Origin: Actinomycetota bacterium
Lineage (GTDB): Bacteria; Actinomycetota; Acidimicrobiia; Spongiisociales; UBA11373
Length of the DNA stretch: 62,809 bases
NCBI GenBank assembly: GCA_020444505.1
Contig: JAHLKU010000001.1
Span: forward strand, 1 to 62,809
Reading direction: 5' to 3'
The stretch's first letter is position 1. Every line of letters starts with the position of its first letter. The position numbers were made by a program, and so were the translations under genes. Below, in pieces: positions 10,262 through 18,932 of the stretch. The notes beneath the pieces are model-generated. The model was not told where the DNA came from and made no database searches. It was given only the letters and a program-made list of their open reading frames with translations.

Positions 10262-10528
10262 TCAGGAAGCGCGGCGGCGCCGCTCGGCGAGCCAGCGCTT
10301 GCGGAGGCGGCGACGCTCGTCCTCGGCGTACCCGCCCCACACCCCGGCCTCCTGATTGGTCTCCAGCGCGTAGTTGAGGCATTCCTCGCGTACGGAGCAC
10401 TGGAGGCAGATCGCCTTGGCGTCCTCGATCTGGTCGAGCGCCGGGCCGGTGCTCCCGATGGGGAAGAAGAGATTCGGCTCGGAGTCCCGGCACATGGCGA
10501 GTTCACGCCAGTCGGTGATGGTCAGCAT
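10262..10528 (-). CDS. WhiB-family Fe-S transcriptional regulator
   Basis: 88 aa; C13-x-C-x2-C-x5-C pattern (MCRD…ICLQCSVREECLNYA), GVWGG turn, basic C-terminus. Confidence 0.95.
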   Translation of the reverse strand: MLTITDWRELAMCRDSEPNLFFPIGSTGPALDQIEDAKAICLQCSVREECLNYALETNQEAGVWGGYAEDERRRLRKRWLAERRRRAS

Positions 10529-10567
10529 GTTGGTCTTCGTTCTTCGTCAGATCGTGTTCAACGGGAA

Positions 10568-10583
10568 TGTGATTTCATTCACA
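10568..10583. promoter_or_regulatory. CRP-type palindrome TGTGA-TTTCAT-TCACA upstream of whiB
   Basis: Exact TGTGA-N6-TCACA, 40 bp upstream of the whiB start codon in an AT-rich patch. Confidence 0.6.
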
Positions 10584-10727
10584 AGCCACGGTGAGCCAAG
10601 ATAGGCGCGCCCGGGTGCCCGGTCAAGGGGTTTTTCGACGGGCTGACGCTTCGCGTGCTGCGGGGCATCCCGCCGGGCTTCCCCTGCTGGGTACGCTCAC
10701 CCCGACGTCGACGCGAGAGAGATCCCC

Positions 10728-11189
10728 ATGGCGATCAAAGCCGAGCTTGCTGCCGAACTGAAGGACGCGCTGCGGTCGGGCGACAAGCCCCGTGCCGCAG
10801 TGATCCGACAGGTGGAGACCGAGGTCAGCCGCGCCCGTAGCGAGCCGGGGTTCACGGGCGACGTGGACGACGCCCTCTACGTGCAGGTGATCGGCTCGTA
10901 CACCAAGAAGATGGCCAAGGCCCGCGAGGAGTACCTCGGCTACGGCGAGCAGGGCGCGTCGCGCGCCGAGGCGCTCGCCTACGAGATCGAGTACCTGAGC
11001 CGGTGGCTGCCCACGGCGCTCGGTGAGGACGAGACCAGGGCGCTCGTGGAGGCGGCCGTCGCCGAACTGGGGGTGGACGACCCCAAGATGGCGGGCAGGG
11101 TGGTGGGCCACGTCATGAAGTCGGGCACCGAGGGGCTCGACGGTGCCCTGGTCAACAGGATCGTCCGGGAGGTGCTGGGGGCGGAGTGA
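10728..11189 (+). CDS. GatB/YqeY domain-containing protein
   Basis: MAIKAELAAELKDALRSGDKPRAAVIRQVETEV; AYEIEYLSRWLPTAL; VVGHVMK. Confidence 0.88.
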   Translation: MAIKAELAAELKDALRSGDKPRAAVIRQVETEVSRARSEPGFTGDVDDALYVQVIGSYTKKMAKAREEYLGYGEQGASRAEALAYEIEYLSRWLPTALGEDETRALVEAAVAELGVDDPKMAGRVVGHVMKSGTEGLDGALVNRIVREVLGAE

Positions 11190-12127
11190 CGCTCCCGGCC
11201 TACCGGCCGATGCTGGCGGTGCCCGCCGCGGCACCGTTCTCCGACGACGCCTGGCTGTTCGAGCCGAAGTGGGACGGCGTGCGGGCCCTCGCCGCCTGGG
11301 ACGGCACTGCTCTCCGGCTCTTCGGCCGCCGGGGTGACGACGTCACTGCTCGGTACCCGGAGTTGCAGGGTCTCACCGTTCCGGTGCCGGCCGTGCTCGA
11401 TGGCGAGATCATCGCCCTCGGCGCCGACGGCCTGCCATCGTTCGAGGCCCTGCAGCGGCGCATGCACCGCGACGCCCCGGGCGACGAGGTGGCCCGGACA
11501 CCGGTGACGTTCGTCGCCTTCGACCTCCTGCACTCCGGGGAGCCGCTGACGGCCCTGCCCCTGGAGGAGCGCCGCGGCCGGCTCGGGGCGCTGACGCTGC
11601 CGGCCGGGTACGTGGTGTCCGAGTCGGTGCGGGGGGAGGGCGAGGCCCTGTGGGCCGCCGTGGCGGACCGTGACCTGGAGGGCATCGTCGCCAAGCGCCT
11701 GGCGTCGCCCTACCGCCAGGGGGAGCGCTCGCCCGAGTGGAGGAAGGTGGCCAATGTGGCGTTCGCCAAGGCCGTGGTCGGCGGGTTCACGCCCGGCGAG
11801 GGCGGCCGCCGGGGGACCTTCGGAGCGCTGCTGCTGGGCCAGTGGGACGGCCCTGCGCTGCGGTTCGTGGGGGCGGTGGGCACCGGGTTCTCCGACTTCG
11901 ACCTGCGGGAGATCCGCCGGGCGCTGGACACCGCCGTCTCGGGCACGTGCCCGTTCCACGACGACCCCGCCCCGGGGGAGGGTGCGGCCTGGGTGCACCC
12001 GGCATTGGTGGCGTCGGTGGGGTATCGCAACTGGACGCAGGCGGGACGGCTCCGGCATCCGCGCTTCCGGGGGTTCACCGGCGACCCGGTCGAGGCGATC
12101 ACCTGGTCGGAGGAGGGGCCGGGTTGA
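11186..12127 (+). CDS. ATP-dependent DNA ligase (LigC-like)
   Basis: FEPKWDGVRALA (motif I Lys), VLDGEIIAL, VTFVAFDLLH, EGIVAKRLASPYRQGERSPEWRKVA. Confidence 0.87.
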   Translation: MTLPAYRPMLAVPAAAPFSDDAWLFEPKWDGVRALAAWDGTALRLFGRRGDDVTARYPELQGLTVPVPAVLDGEIIALGADGLPSFEALQRRMHRDAPGDEVARTPVTFVAFDLLHSGEPLTALPLEERRGRLGALTLPAGYVVSESVRGEGEALWAAVADRDLEGIVAKRLASPYRQGERSPEWRKVANVAFAKAVVGGFTPGEGGRRGTFGALLLGQWDGPALRFVGAVGTGFSDFDLREIRRALDTAVSGTCPFHDDPAPGEGAAWVHPALVASVGYRNWTQAGRLRHPRFRGFTGDPVEAITWSEEGPG

Positions 12128-12130
12128 CCG

Positions 12131-12487
12131 TCAGCCCAACCTGCGCAGCCGGGCTGCGACGAGGCGCTGGACCAGCGCGCGGGGGAGTGGCTCGTCGACG
12201 GCGAAACGCAGCGCGCCCTTCGACGTGACGTAGCCGCCCAGGTCGTCCGCCAGTTCCTCGACGACCGCACCACTGTGCGGGAAGTACGAGAGATGGGCCT
12301 TGAAGGCGGCGAACCCGGCGATGGGAACGCCGTCCACCCTGAAGGCCGGCACACCGTACGACAGGCCTTCCTCGGCGTCGGGCAGCACTTCGCGAAGGGT
12401 GCTCCGCAGCGCCTCCAGGGTGCTGCGCTTGGGCTCGTCCAGTCCGGCCAGGTAGGCGTCGATCTCGTGTGCGGGCACGGGCGCCAC
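12131..12487 (-). CDS. DUF1801 / YdhG-like small protein
   Basis: MAPVPAHEIDAYLAGLDEPKRSTLEALRSTLREVLPDAEEGLSYGVPAFRVDG…ALRFAVDEPLP. Confidence 0.82.
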   Translation of the reverse strand: MAPVPAHEIDAYLAGLDEPKRSTLEALRSTLREVLPDAEEGLSYGVPAFRVDGVPIAGFAAFKAHLSYFPHSGAVVEELADDLGGYVTSKGALRFAVDEPLPRALVQRLVAARLRRLG

Positions 12488-12520
12488 GCTAGCCGGGGGA
12501 CACGTGCGGTCCGGGACGGC

Positions 12521-13456
12521 TCACCCGCCCCGATACCAGTCCACCGCGGCCTGCACCGCCTCGTCCAGCGGCGTGGTCTCGAGCGGGCCGAACGCCGTCT
12601 GGAAGGCGGTGTCGTCGGCGACGAACGGCTCGGTCCACTGGTACATGACGCCGAGCATCTCCCTGGACGGCTTGTGGAAGGGGGCGGCGATGCGCAGCAT
12701 CGCCGTGGGCAGCAGGCCGGTCCCGACCGGTTCGGGGAGTGCCCGGTTCACCGCGTCGAGGAACTCCCTGCCGGTGACCGGTTCACCGTGGGGGAGCACC
12801 CACACCTCGCCGTACGCCTCCGGCGAGGTGCACAACCGCGCGTAGGCCCGCGCCACGTCGGGCAGGTACGCCACCGAGTGAGGGGCGTCGAGGCCGCCCA
12901 CCCACTTGGCCCCCTTGCCGGCGGCGGCGGGGGCGATGGCGAGGGCGGTGATGGCGCCGTTGTCGGCGCGGGGGCCGAAGTAGTCCGAGGCCCTCCCGAT
13001 CGCCACCCGCAGCCTGCCCGAGCGATGGGCGTCGAGCAGCATGCGGGTGAGGTCTCGGCGGAGCAGGCCCTTGCGGTCGGTGGCGCGCTCCGGGGTGCGC
13101 TCGGTGATCGGGCCCTCGCCCCGGCCGTAGGCGTACAGGTTGTCGACCATCACCAACCTGGCACCGGCATCGGCAGCGGCGTCGATCACGCGGCCGAGCA
13201 TCGCCGGGAACTCCTGAGGCCAACGGTGGTAGGGGGGCTGGGCGGCCATCACCACCACCGACGCGCCGTCCACCGCCGCGGCGGCCCCTTCGGGCGTGGT
13301 GATGTCGGCGGCGAGGCGCTCGATGCCTGCCGGCAGGTCGGCGTCGCCCCTGCGGCTGACGGCGCGCACCCGGTGGCCGTCGTCGGCGAGGGCGCGGGCG
13401 ATGGCGTTGCCGGCGCCGCCGGTGGCGCCGAGGACGGTGTGGAGATCGTGCTGCAT
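12521..13456 (-). CDS. NAD(P)-dependent epimerase/NmrA-like SDR
   Basis: HTVLGATGGAGNAIARALADDGHRVRAVSRR; start chosen at MQHDLH. Confidence 0.82.
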   Translation of the reverse strand: MQHDLHTVLGATGGAGNAIARALADDGHRVRAVSRRGDADLPAGIERLAADITTPEGAAAAVDGASVVVMAAQPPYHRWPQEFPAMLGRVIDAAADAGARLVMVDNLYAYGRGEGPITERTPERATDRKGLLRRDLTRMLLDAHRSGRLRVAIGRASDYFGPRADNGAITALAIAPAAAGKGAKWVGGLDAPHSVAYLPDVARAYARLCTSPEAYGEVWVLPHGEPVTGREFLDAVNRALPEPVGTGLLPTAMLRIAAPFHKPSREMLGVMYQWTEPFVADDTAFQTAFGPLETTPLDEAVQAAVDWYRGG

Positions 13457-13500
13457 GCGGGGTTCCCCCTGGGATGGACGGGCGATGCCCGCCACCCTAG

Positions 13501-13515
13501 GTGAACACTGTTCAC
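13501..13515. promoter_or_regulatory. Perfect palindrome GTGAACA-C-TGTTCAC (putative TetR operator)
   Basis: 7-bp arms, 1-nt centre, between divergent SDR and TetR genes. Confidence 0.65.
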
Positions 13516-13564
13516 GTTGTCAATACCGTTTGCAATCGGCGCACGGTTCCGGCAGAGTGGCGGC

Positions 13565-14248
13565 ATGAGCGCCACCCGACGCGAACGGCAGCGTGCCGCC
13601 ACGATCGACGAGATCAAGGAGGCGGCCGTCGCCCTGATCGCCTCGGAGGGGCCGGCGGGGCTCTCCATCCGCGGCGTCGCCCGTGCCATCGGGATGAGCC
13701 CCGCCGGGCTCTACCGCTACTTCGACGGCCTCGACGACCTGCTCACGGCACTGATCGCCGATGCCTACGGCGCCCTCGCCGACCACGTCGCCGCCGCGTC
13801 GGGCGAGGGGGCGCCGCGCGACCGCCTGGGTGCCGCCATGCTGGCCTACCGCGAGTGGTGCCTCGGCAACCGCGACCGGTTCCTGCTCATCTACGGCACC
13901 CCGATCCCCGGGTACGCGGCCCCCGAGGGCGGGCCCACCGAGCAGGCGAGCCGCCGCATCGGCGAGGTGTTCTTCGGCATCGTCATGGAGGCGTGGCGGC
14001 GCGGCGAATTGGCCGTCCCCTCCGCGACCCGGCCGCCCGACGCCCTCGAACGGGAGCACGCCTCCCGGATGGCGCCGGGCTTCCCGCCGGAGTTGCTGGG
14101 CACGTTCCTCAGCACCTGGGCGCACTTCCACGGCCTGGTGACCCTGGAGGTGCTCAACCAGTTGTGCTGGGTGTACCCCGACGCCGGGGCGTTCTACCGG
14201 GGCGAGGTGGAGCGGATCCTGGACCGCTCGTTCGGCGGGCAGGGGTGA
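13565..14248 (+). CDS. TetR/AcrR family transcriptional regulator
   Basis: AAVALIASEGPAGLSIRGVARAIGMSPAGLYRYFDGLDDLL HTH. Confidence 0.92.
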   Translation: MSATRRERQRAATIDEIKEAAVALIASEGPAGLSIRGVARAIGMSPAGLYRYFDGLDDLLTALIADAYGALADHVAAASGEGAPRDRLGAAMLAYREWCLGNRDRFLLIYGTPIPGYAAPEGGPTEQASRRIGEVFFGIVMEAWRRGELAVPSATRPPDALEREHASRMAPGFPPELLGTFLSTWAHFHGLVTLEVLNQLCWVYPDAGAFYRGEVERILDRSFGGQG

Positions 14249-14272
14249 CGGCGCGGCCGTAGGATCGCCGCC

Positions 14273-15442
14273 ATGACGGTCCACCCGCCCGGCGAGCACC
14301 TCACCGGAGCCGCCCGCGCCGCCGACCCGGCCGCCCTGGAGCGCTTCTTCGGCGCCCCCGACGGCGTCCTGCCGCTGTGGATCGCCGAGCCGTACGTGCC
14401 GCTCGCCCCCGGCGTGGTGGCGGCGCTGCAGGAGCGCGCCGCCACCGGGTGGTACGGGTACGAGGTGCGGCCGCCGTCCGCCGCCGGGGCGTTCTGGGAC
14501 TGGGCGCGGCGCCGCCACGGCTGGGGGCCCGGGGGGCTGCAGACCACGGTCAGCCCCAGCGTGGGCACCAGCATCGGCGTGCTCATCGACCGTCTCACCG
14601 ATCCCGGCGACGGCGTGATCCTGCAGCCCCCGGTGTTCACCGACTTCAAGCCGCTGGTGAAGGCCGCCGGGCGGGAGGTGGTGCGCAACCCGCTGGTGCG
14701 CGAGGGCGGCCGGTACCGGATGGACCTCGGCGGCCTCGCCGCGGCGGCGGCCGGTGCCCGCACCCGCATGCTGATCCTGTGCAATCCCCACAACCCGGTG
14801 GGCAGGGTGTGGTCGGAGGCCGAACTGCGCGCCGCAGCGGAGGTGTGCGCCGAGCACGACGTCATGGTGCTCGCCGACGAGGTCCACGGCGACCTGGCGC
14901 TGCCGCCCCATCGCTGCACCCCGTTCGCCCGGGCTGCCGCCGGCACCGGGGCGCGGTGGGCGGCGGTCTGGGGGCCGATCAAGACGTTCGGGCTGGCCGG
15001 GGTGTGCGACACGCTCCTCATCACCGACGACGACGCGCTGACGGCGACGTTCCGGGAGGCGAGCGGCCGCTTCCACCTCACCCGCACCAACGTGTTCGGC
15101 GTCGCCGCCCTCGAGGCCGGCTACCGCACCGGCGGGCCCTGGCTCGACGGGCTGCTGGACCTGGTGACGGCCAATGCGGCGCTGCTGCGCGACGGCCTGC
15201 CCGATGGCATCGGCCTGGTCGAGCCCGAGGGCACCTACCTGGCCTGGCTCGACTTCCGCGACCTGGGCATGGACGTGCCCGGGCTCGCCTCCTGGCTCGG
15301 GGGTGCCGCCCGCCTGGCGCTCAGCCCCGGCCACTGGTTCGGCCGCGAGGGCGCCGGGTTCGCCAGGATGACGATCGCCGCTCCCACCGACCGCATCGAG
15401 GAGGCGGTCACCCGGCTCCGGACGGCGGTCGGCGCACGCTGA
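14273..15442 (+). CDS. MalY/PatB-type PLP aminotransferase / C-S lyase
   Basis: ILCNPHNPVGRVWS, VLADEVHGDL, WGPIKTFGLAG (PLP Lys), PLWIAEPYVPLAPGVVAAL. Confidence 0.87.
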   Translation: MTVHPPGEHLTGAARAADPAALERFFGAPDGVLPLWIAEPYVPLAPGVVAALQERAATGWYGYEVRPPSAAGAFWDWARRRHGWGPGGLQTTVSPSVGTSIGVLIDRLTDPGDGVILQPPVFTDFKPLVKAAGREVVRNPLVREGGRYRMDLGGLAAAAAGARTRMLILCNPHNPVGRVWSEAELRAAAEVCAEHDVMVLADEVHGDLALPPHRCTPFARAAAGTGARWAAVWGPIKTFGLAGVCDTLLITDDDALTATFREASGRFHLTRTNVFGVAALEAGYRTGGPWLDGLLDLVTANAALLRDGLPDGIGLVEPEGTYLAWLDFRDLGMDVPGLASWLGGAARLALSPGHWFGREGAGFARMTIAAPTDRIEEAVTRLRTAVGAR

Positions 15443-15463
15443 GCGATCGCCGGGCCGCGCCGC

Positions 15464-17017
15464 CTACGGCGCCGGGGCGAGGCACACGCCGAAGACGGCG
15501 ACGGTGGATGCCGGTCCGGCATCCCCGAGATCCGGGTTCCGGGCCCAGACACCCCAGATGCCCTCCAGGAAGCCGGACGCCTCGTAGACGATGTCCAGGC
15601 TGGACGACCCGCCGCCCACCCGGAAGCTGCCGGCGGGGCACGACGGGGCGGGCACGAAGTCGACCGAGCCGTCGGCGACGGAGACGGTGCGCTGCACGAT
15701 CTCGGTCGAGAACCCCTCGCCGTGGATGCACAGCACCGACGCCCGGAGGCTCTTCGGCCCGCCGACGCCCAGTTCGTCGAACGCCAGCACCGACCAGCCG
15801 TCGTCGGTCGGGATGCTGGCGAGGACGTTGAGGCCGGCATCGGCATGCCATCCGCCGGCGGTCCGGGTGGTCCCGGCCGGGCACGACACGCGCACCGTGC
15901 CGGCGCCCGCTTCGCTCACCTCGATCGACTCGTTCGTCATCGTCACGTGGATGCCCTCCATGCAGAGGACGTGCGACGCGACGGACACCGAGCGCGACCC
16001 GGGCGCCTGCACCGAGGCCACCCACTGCGTCGGTGACGGCGGTGCGTTGGCGGTGATCCACCCGCGCTCGGGTGCTCCCACCGCCTCGCTGGAGCCGAAC
16101 CCGCCGCCCAGGGCCTGGGACCCCGACGGGCAGTTCGCCCACGACCGGGCTGGCGTGTCGTCGCCGGGATCCGACGTCTCGGCGGTGCCGTCCACGAAGA
16201 AGGGGTCGGCGGCGCACTCGGGAGCGGCCCACTCGCCGCCGCCGGCGCTGCCGAGATGGGTGCCGTCGGGCGCCAGGCCGGTCACCAGCACGGTGAACAC
16301 CGCGTCGCACGGCACGGTGAGGTCGTAGGAGTCCCGGTTGCCCTGGATGACCTCGTCGTCGAACCCGGACGTGCCGGCGGAGGGGTTGCGCCATTCCCAG
16401 TGGACCCGGTACTGCATCTGCCCCACGCCGTGCGCCCAGGCGACGGTGCTGAGGCCGTCGGCGGTGTGGCCGACGAAGTGCACGTCGTCGGGACCGCGGG
16501 CCTCGGGAGGGCAGGCGGACGTCTCCACGGACGAGGAGCCGAACGCCACCACGGCACCGCCGGCATCGACGGCCTGCAGGTCGAAGGAGGCCGCCGTGCC
16601 GCACCCCGCCGGCGTCGCCCACGACGTCGCGCCGGCCGGCAGCGACCCCGACACGGGGCCGGCCGGGGTGGTGAACGTGTACGTGTAGGCGGACTCGCCG
16701 TCCACGTCGCCCCAGGTGAAGAGGATGCCGTCGTCGGTGAGCGTGGCGATCAGCCCAGCGATCGCCGCGGGGGAACCCGCCGGGGGAGAGGTCGTCGTGG
16801 TGGACGACGTCGTCGCGGCACCGGTGGTGGCCGTCGATGCGGGAGCACCGCCCGTGGTGGTGGTGGAGGAGGCACCGGGTGCGGCGGTTCCGTCCTCTCC
16901 GCCGGAGAAGGCCCAGATCCCCAGCGCGATGGCGAGTACGGCGACGGCGCCCAGGCCGACGGCCCACCACGGAACGGGGCGACGGGGTGCGGACGGGGGT
17001 GCGGGCTGGTCGGTCAC
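15464..17017 (-). CDS. Membrane-anchored extracellular protein with Thr-rich stalk and C-terminal Cys-bearing repeats
   Basis: N-terminal TM WWAVGLGAVAVLAIALGIWAF; STTTTGG…TTSSTTTTSPP stalk; three CP[SA]G…GGG/GGW…C segments. Confidence 0.75.
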   Translation of the reverse strand: MTDQPAPPSAPRRPVPWWAVGLGAVAVLAIALGIWAFSGGEDGTAAPGASSTTTTGGAPASTATTGAATTSSTTTTSPPAGSPAAIAGLIATLTDDGILFTWGDVDGESAYTYTFTTPAGPVSGSLPAGATSWATPAGCGTAASFDLQAVDAGGAVVAFGSSSVETSACPPEARGPDDVHFVGHTADGLSTVAWAHGVGQMQYRVHWEWRNPSAGTSGFDDEVIQGNRDSYDLTVPCDAVFTVLVTGLAPDGTHLGSAGGGEWAAPECAADPFFVDGTAETSDPGDDTPARSWANCPSGSQALGGGFGSSEAVGAPERGWITANAPPSPTQWVASVQAPGSRSVSVASHVLCMEGIHVTMTNESIEVSEAGAGTVRVSCPAGTTRTAGGWHADAGLNVLASIPTDDGWSVLAFDELGVGGPKSLRASVLCIHGEGFSTEIVQRTVSVADGSVDFVPAPSCPAGSFRVGGGSSSLDIVYEASGFLEGIWGVWARNPDLGDAGPASTVAVFGVCLAPAP

Positions 17018-17104
17018 GGTGGTGCTCCCTGGCTGCTGCGGTGCAGGGTGGCCGAAGGCATCGTTCCCCGCCAGGGACGGACGGCCCCTTCTCGCCGGGA
17101 GCGC

Positions 17105-17512
17105 CTACCCCTCGTCCACCAGGTCGGCGAGCGAGGTCGACGCCAGCGAACTGCGGAAGGTCTCCTGCGCCGCCGCCCAGGTGTCGTGGACCGCGCAGCG
17201 GTCCTCCCATGAGCAGGGGCCGCCGCGGAGCACGCACTCGGTCAGGTCGAGCGGCCCTTCTGCGGCCTCGACCACGTCGAGCAAGGAGATGGCGGACGGG
17301 GAGCCGGCCAGGGTGTACCCGCCGCGCGGCCCCGCGGCTGCCTCGAACACGCCTGCCGCGGTGAGGAGCGCCGCGACCCTGCTGAGGAAGGCGCGGGGGA
17401 TGTCCATCGACGCGGCGATCTGGGCGGCCTTCCGTCGTTGCGGGTGGTGCGATGCGACGTCGAAGGCGGCGCGCACGGCGTAGTCCCCGCGCCTGGTCAG
17501 GGTGATCCTCAC
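17105..17512 (-). CDS. Rrf2-family transcriptional regulator with three cysteines (NsrR/IscR-like)
   Basis: MRITLTRRGDYAVRAAFDVA…IAASMDIPRAFLSRVAALL HTH; ECVLRGGPCSWEDRCAVHDTW Cys cluster. Confidence 0.9.
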   Translation of the reverse strand: MRITLTRRGDYAVRAAFDVASHHPQRRKAAQIAASMDIPRAFLSRVAALLTAAGVFEAAAGPRGGYTLAGSPSAISLLDVVEAAEGPLDLTECVLRGGPCSWEDRCAVHDTWAAAQETFRSSLASTSLADLVDEG

Positions 17513-17546
17513 CGGATCTCCCGCCCTCTAACATCGACGTATTCGC

Positions 17547-17569
17547 TCAACGTTGACCTCAACAGTTGA
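17547..17569. promoter_or_regulatory. Tandem dyads TCAACGTTGA and TCAACAGTTGA, putative Rrf2 operator
   Basis: Two inverted repeats sharing TCAAC/GTTGA arms, 12 bp apart, between divergent rrf2 and octaheme genes. Confidence 0.6.
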
Positions 17570-17621
17570 CCATTGCCGGACCTCAGCGTAGTTTCGACGG
17601 GAAGTCGGAAAGGAGCAACCC

Positions 17622-18929
17622 GTGCACGACGGCGCCACCCCCGAGACAGAGGACCGTCCACGGTGGTGGACGGCGGGCCGCATCGCCGTCATCGCCTTCG
17701 CCGGCACCCTCCTGGTGCTGGCACTGATCCTGGTCATCGCGGTCAGCAGCGACGGCACCACCGGGAGCGGACCCGACCGCGTCGATGCGCTGGCCGGCAG
17801 CGATGACGACTGCGTCGCCTGCCATCGCAACACCACTCCGGGCATCGTGGAGCAGTACGGCCACTCCACCATGGCGGCCGCCAACGTGGAGTGCCGCGAC
17901 TGCCACGAGGTGGATCAGGGGTACCCGGGCTCGACGGCGCACGAGGGGACCTGGGTGCTCGCCAGCCCCACCTCCGCGATGTGCGAGCAATGCCATCCGG
18001 CAGAGACCAGGCAATACCTCGCCAGCCGGCACGGCATCCCGGCGTACGTCGCGATGACGGGGACCGACGGCCTCTCCGCCGATCTGCTCGCCATGTACGA
18101 GGCGATCCCCGAGGGTGGGTTCGCCCCCGACAAGGAGCGCAACGCCCTGTTCGCCATGGAGGGTCCCGAGATCACGCGGTTCGCCTGCGAGGGCTGCCAC
18201 AACATCGGGCGGCCCGCCGCGGACGGATCCGTTGGGGAGTGCCAGCAGTGCCACCTCCGCCACGAGTTCAGCCTCGAGCAGTCCCGGAAGCCGGAGACCT
18301 GCAACGCCTGCCACATCGGGCCGGACCACCCGCAGTGGGAGATCTACCAGGAGTCGCCGCACGGCATCGCCTACGCCACCGGCGGCCATGAGTGGCACTG
18401 GGACGTCGAGGCGGGCCGGGCGACGGTCGTCGACTTCCCGGCACCGACCTGCGCGACGTGCCACATCAGCGCGTTCGGCTCCACCGGGACCACCCACGAC
18501 GTGGGCGAGCGGCTCACCTGGTACCTGTTCGCCTCGGTGAGCGAGCAGCGGCCCAACGCCGACTCCAATCGGGTCAGGATGCAGACGGTCTGCCTCGAGT
18601 GCCACAACCCCGCGTTCGTCGACGACTTCTACGCAGGCGCCGATGCGGCGACGCTCAGGGTCAACGCATGGGTGCTGGAGAGCCGCGAGATCATGGCGCC
18701 GCTCGTCGAGGCCGGGCTGCTGACGCCGGAGCCGTTCGACGAGCCGATCGACTTCGTCTCCTTCGACCTCTGGCATCACTGGGGGCGCACCGCCAAGTTC
18801 GGCACGTGGATGCAGGGGCCGGACTACGTGCAATGGCACGGCGCCTACGAGGTGCTGCGAGAACTGGCCGAGCTGCGCACCCTGGTCGACGAGAAGCTCG
18901 CCGAGGCCGGCCTGCTCGAAGGCGAGTAG
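17622..18929 (+). CDS. Membrane-anchored octaheme c-type cytochrome, hydroxylamine oxidoreductase (HAO)-like
   Basis: Eight CxxCH motifs (CVACH, CRDCH, CEQCH, CEGCH, CQQCH, CNACH, CATCH, CLECH); N-terminal TM; HAO-like CHIGPDHPQWEIYQESPHG and WHHWGRTAKFGTWMQGPDYVQWHGAYEV. Confidence 0.88.
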   Translation: MHDGATPETEDRPRWWTAGRIAVIAFAGTLLVLALILVIAVSSDGTTGSGPDRVDALAGSDDDCVACHRNTTPGIVEQYGHSTMAAANVECRDCHEVDQGYPGSTAHEGTWVLASPTSAMCEQCHPAETRQYLASRHGIPAYVAMTGTDGLSADLLAMYEAIPEGGFAPDKERNALFAMEGPEITRFACEGCHNIGRPAADGSVGECQQCHLRHEFSLEQSRKPETCNACHIGPDHPQWEIYQESPHGIAYATGGHEWHWDVEAGRATVVDFPAPTCATCHISAFGSTGTTHDVGERLTWYLFASVSEQRPNADSNRVRMQTVCLECHNPAFVDDFYAGADAATLRVNAWVLESREIMAPLVEAGLLTPEPFDEPIDFVSFDLWHHWGRTAKFGTWMQGPDYVQWHGAYEVLRELAELRTLVDEKLAEAGLLEGE

Positions 18930-18932
18930 CGG

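Noticed and set aside
10724-12127. YqeY plus DNA ligase as a functional pair
   Set aside because: Stop-start overlap suggests co-transcription, but no known functional link; likely operon packing.
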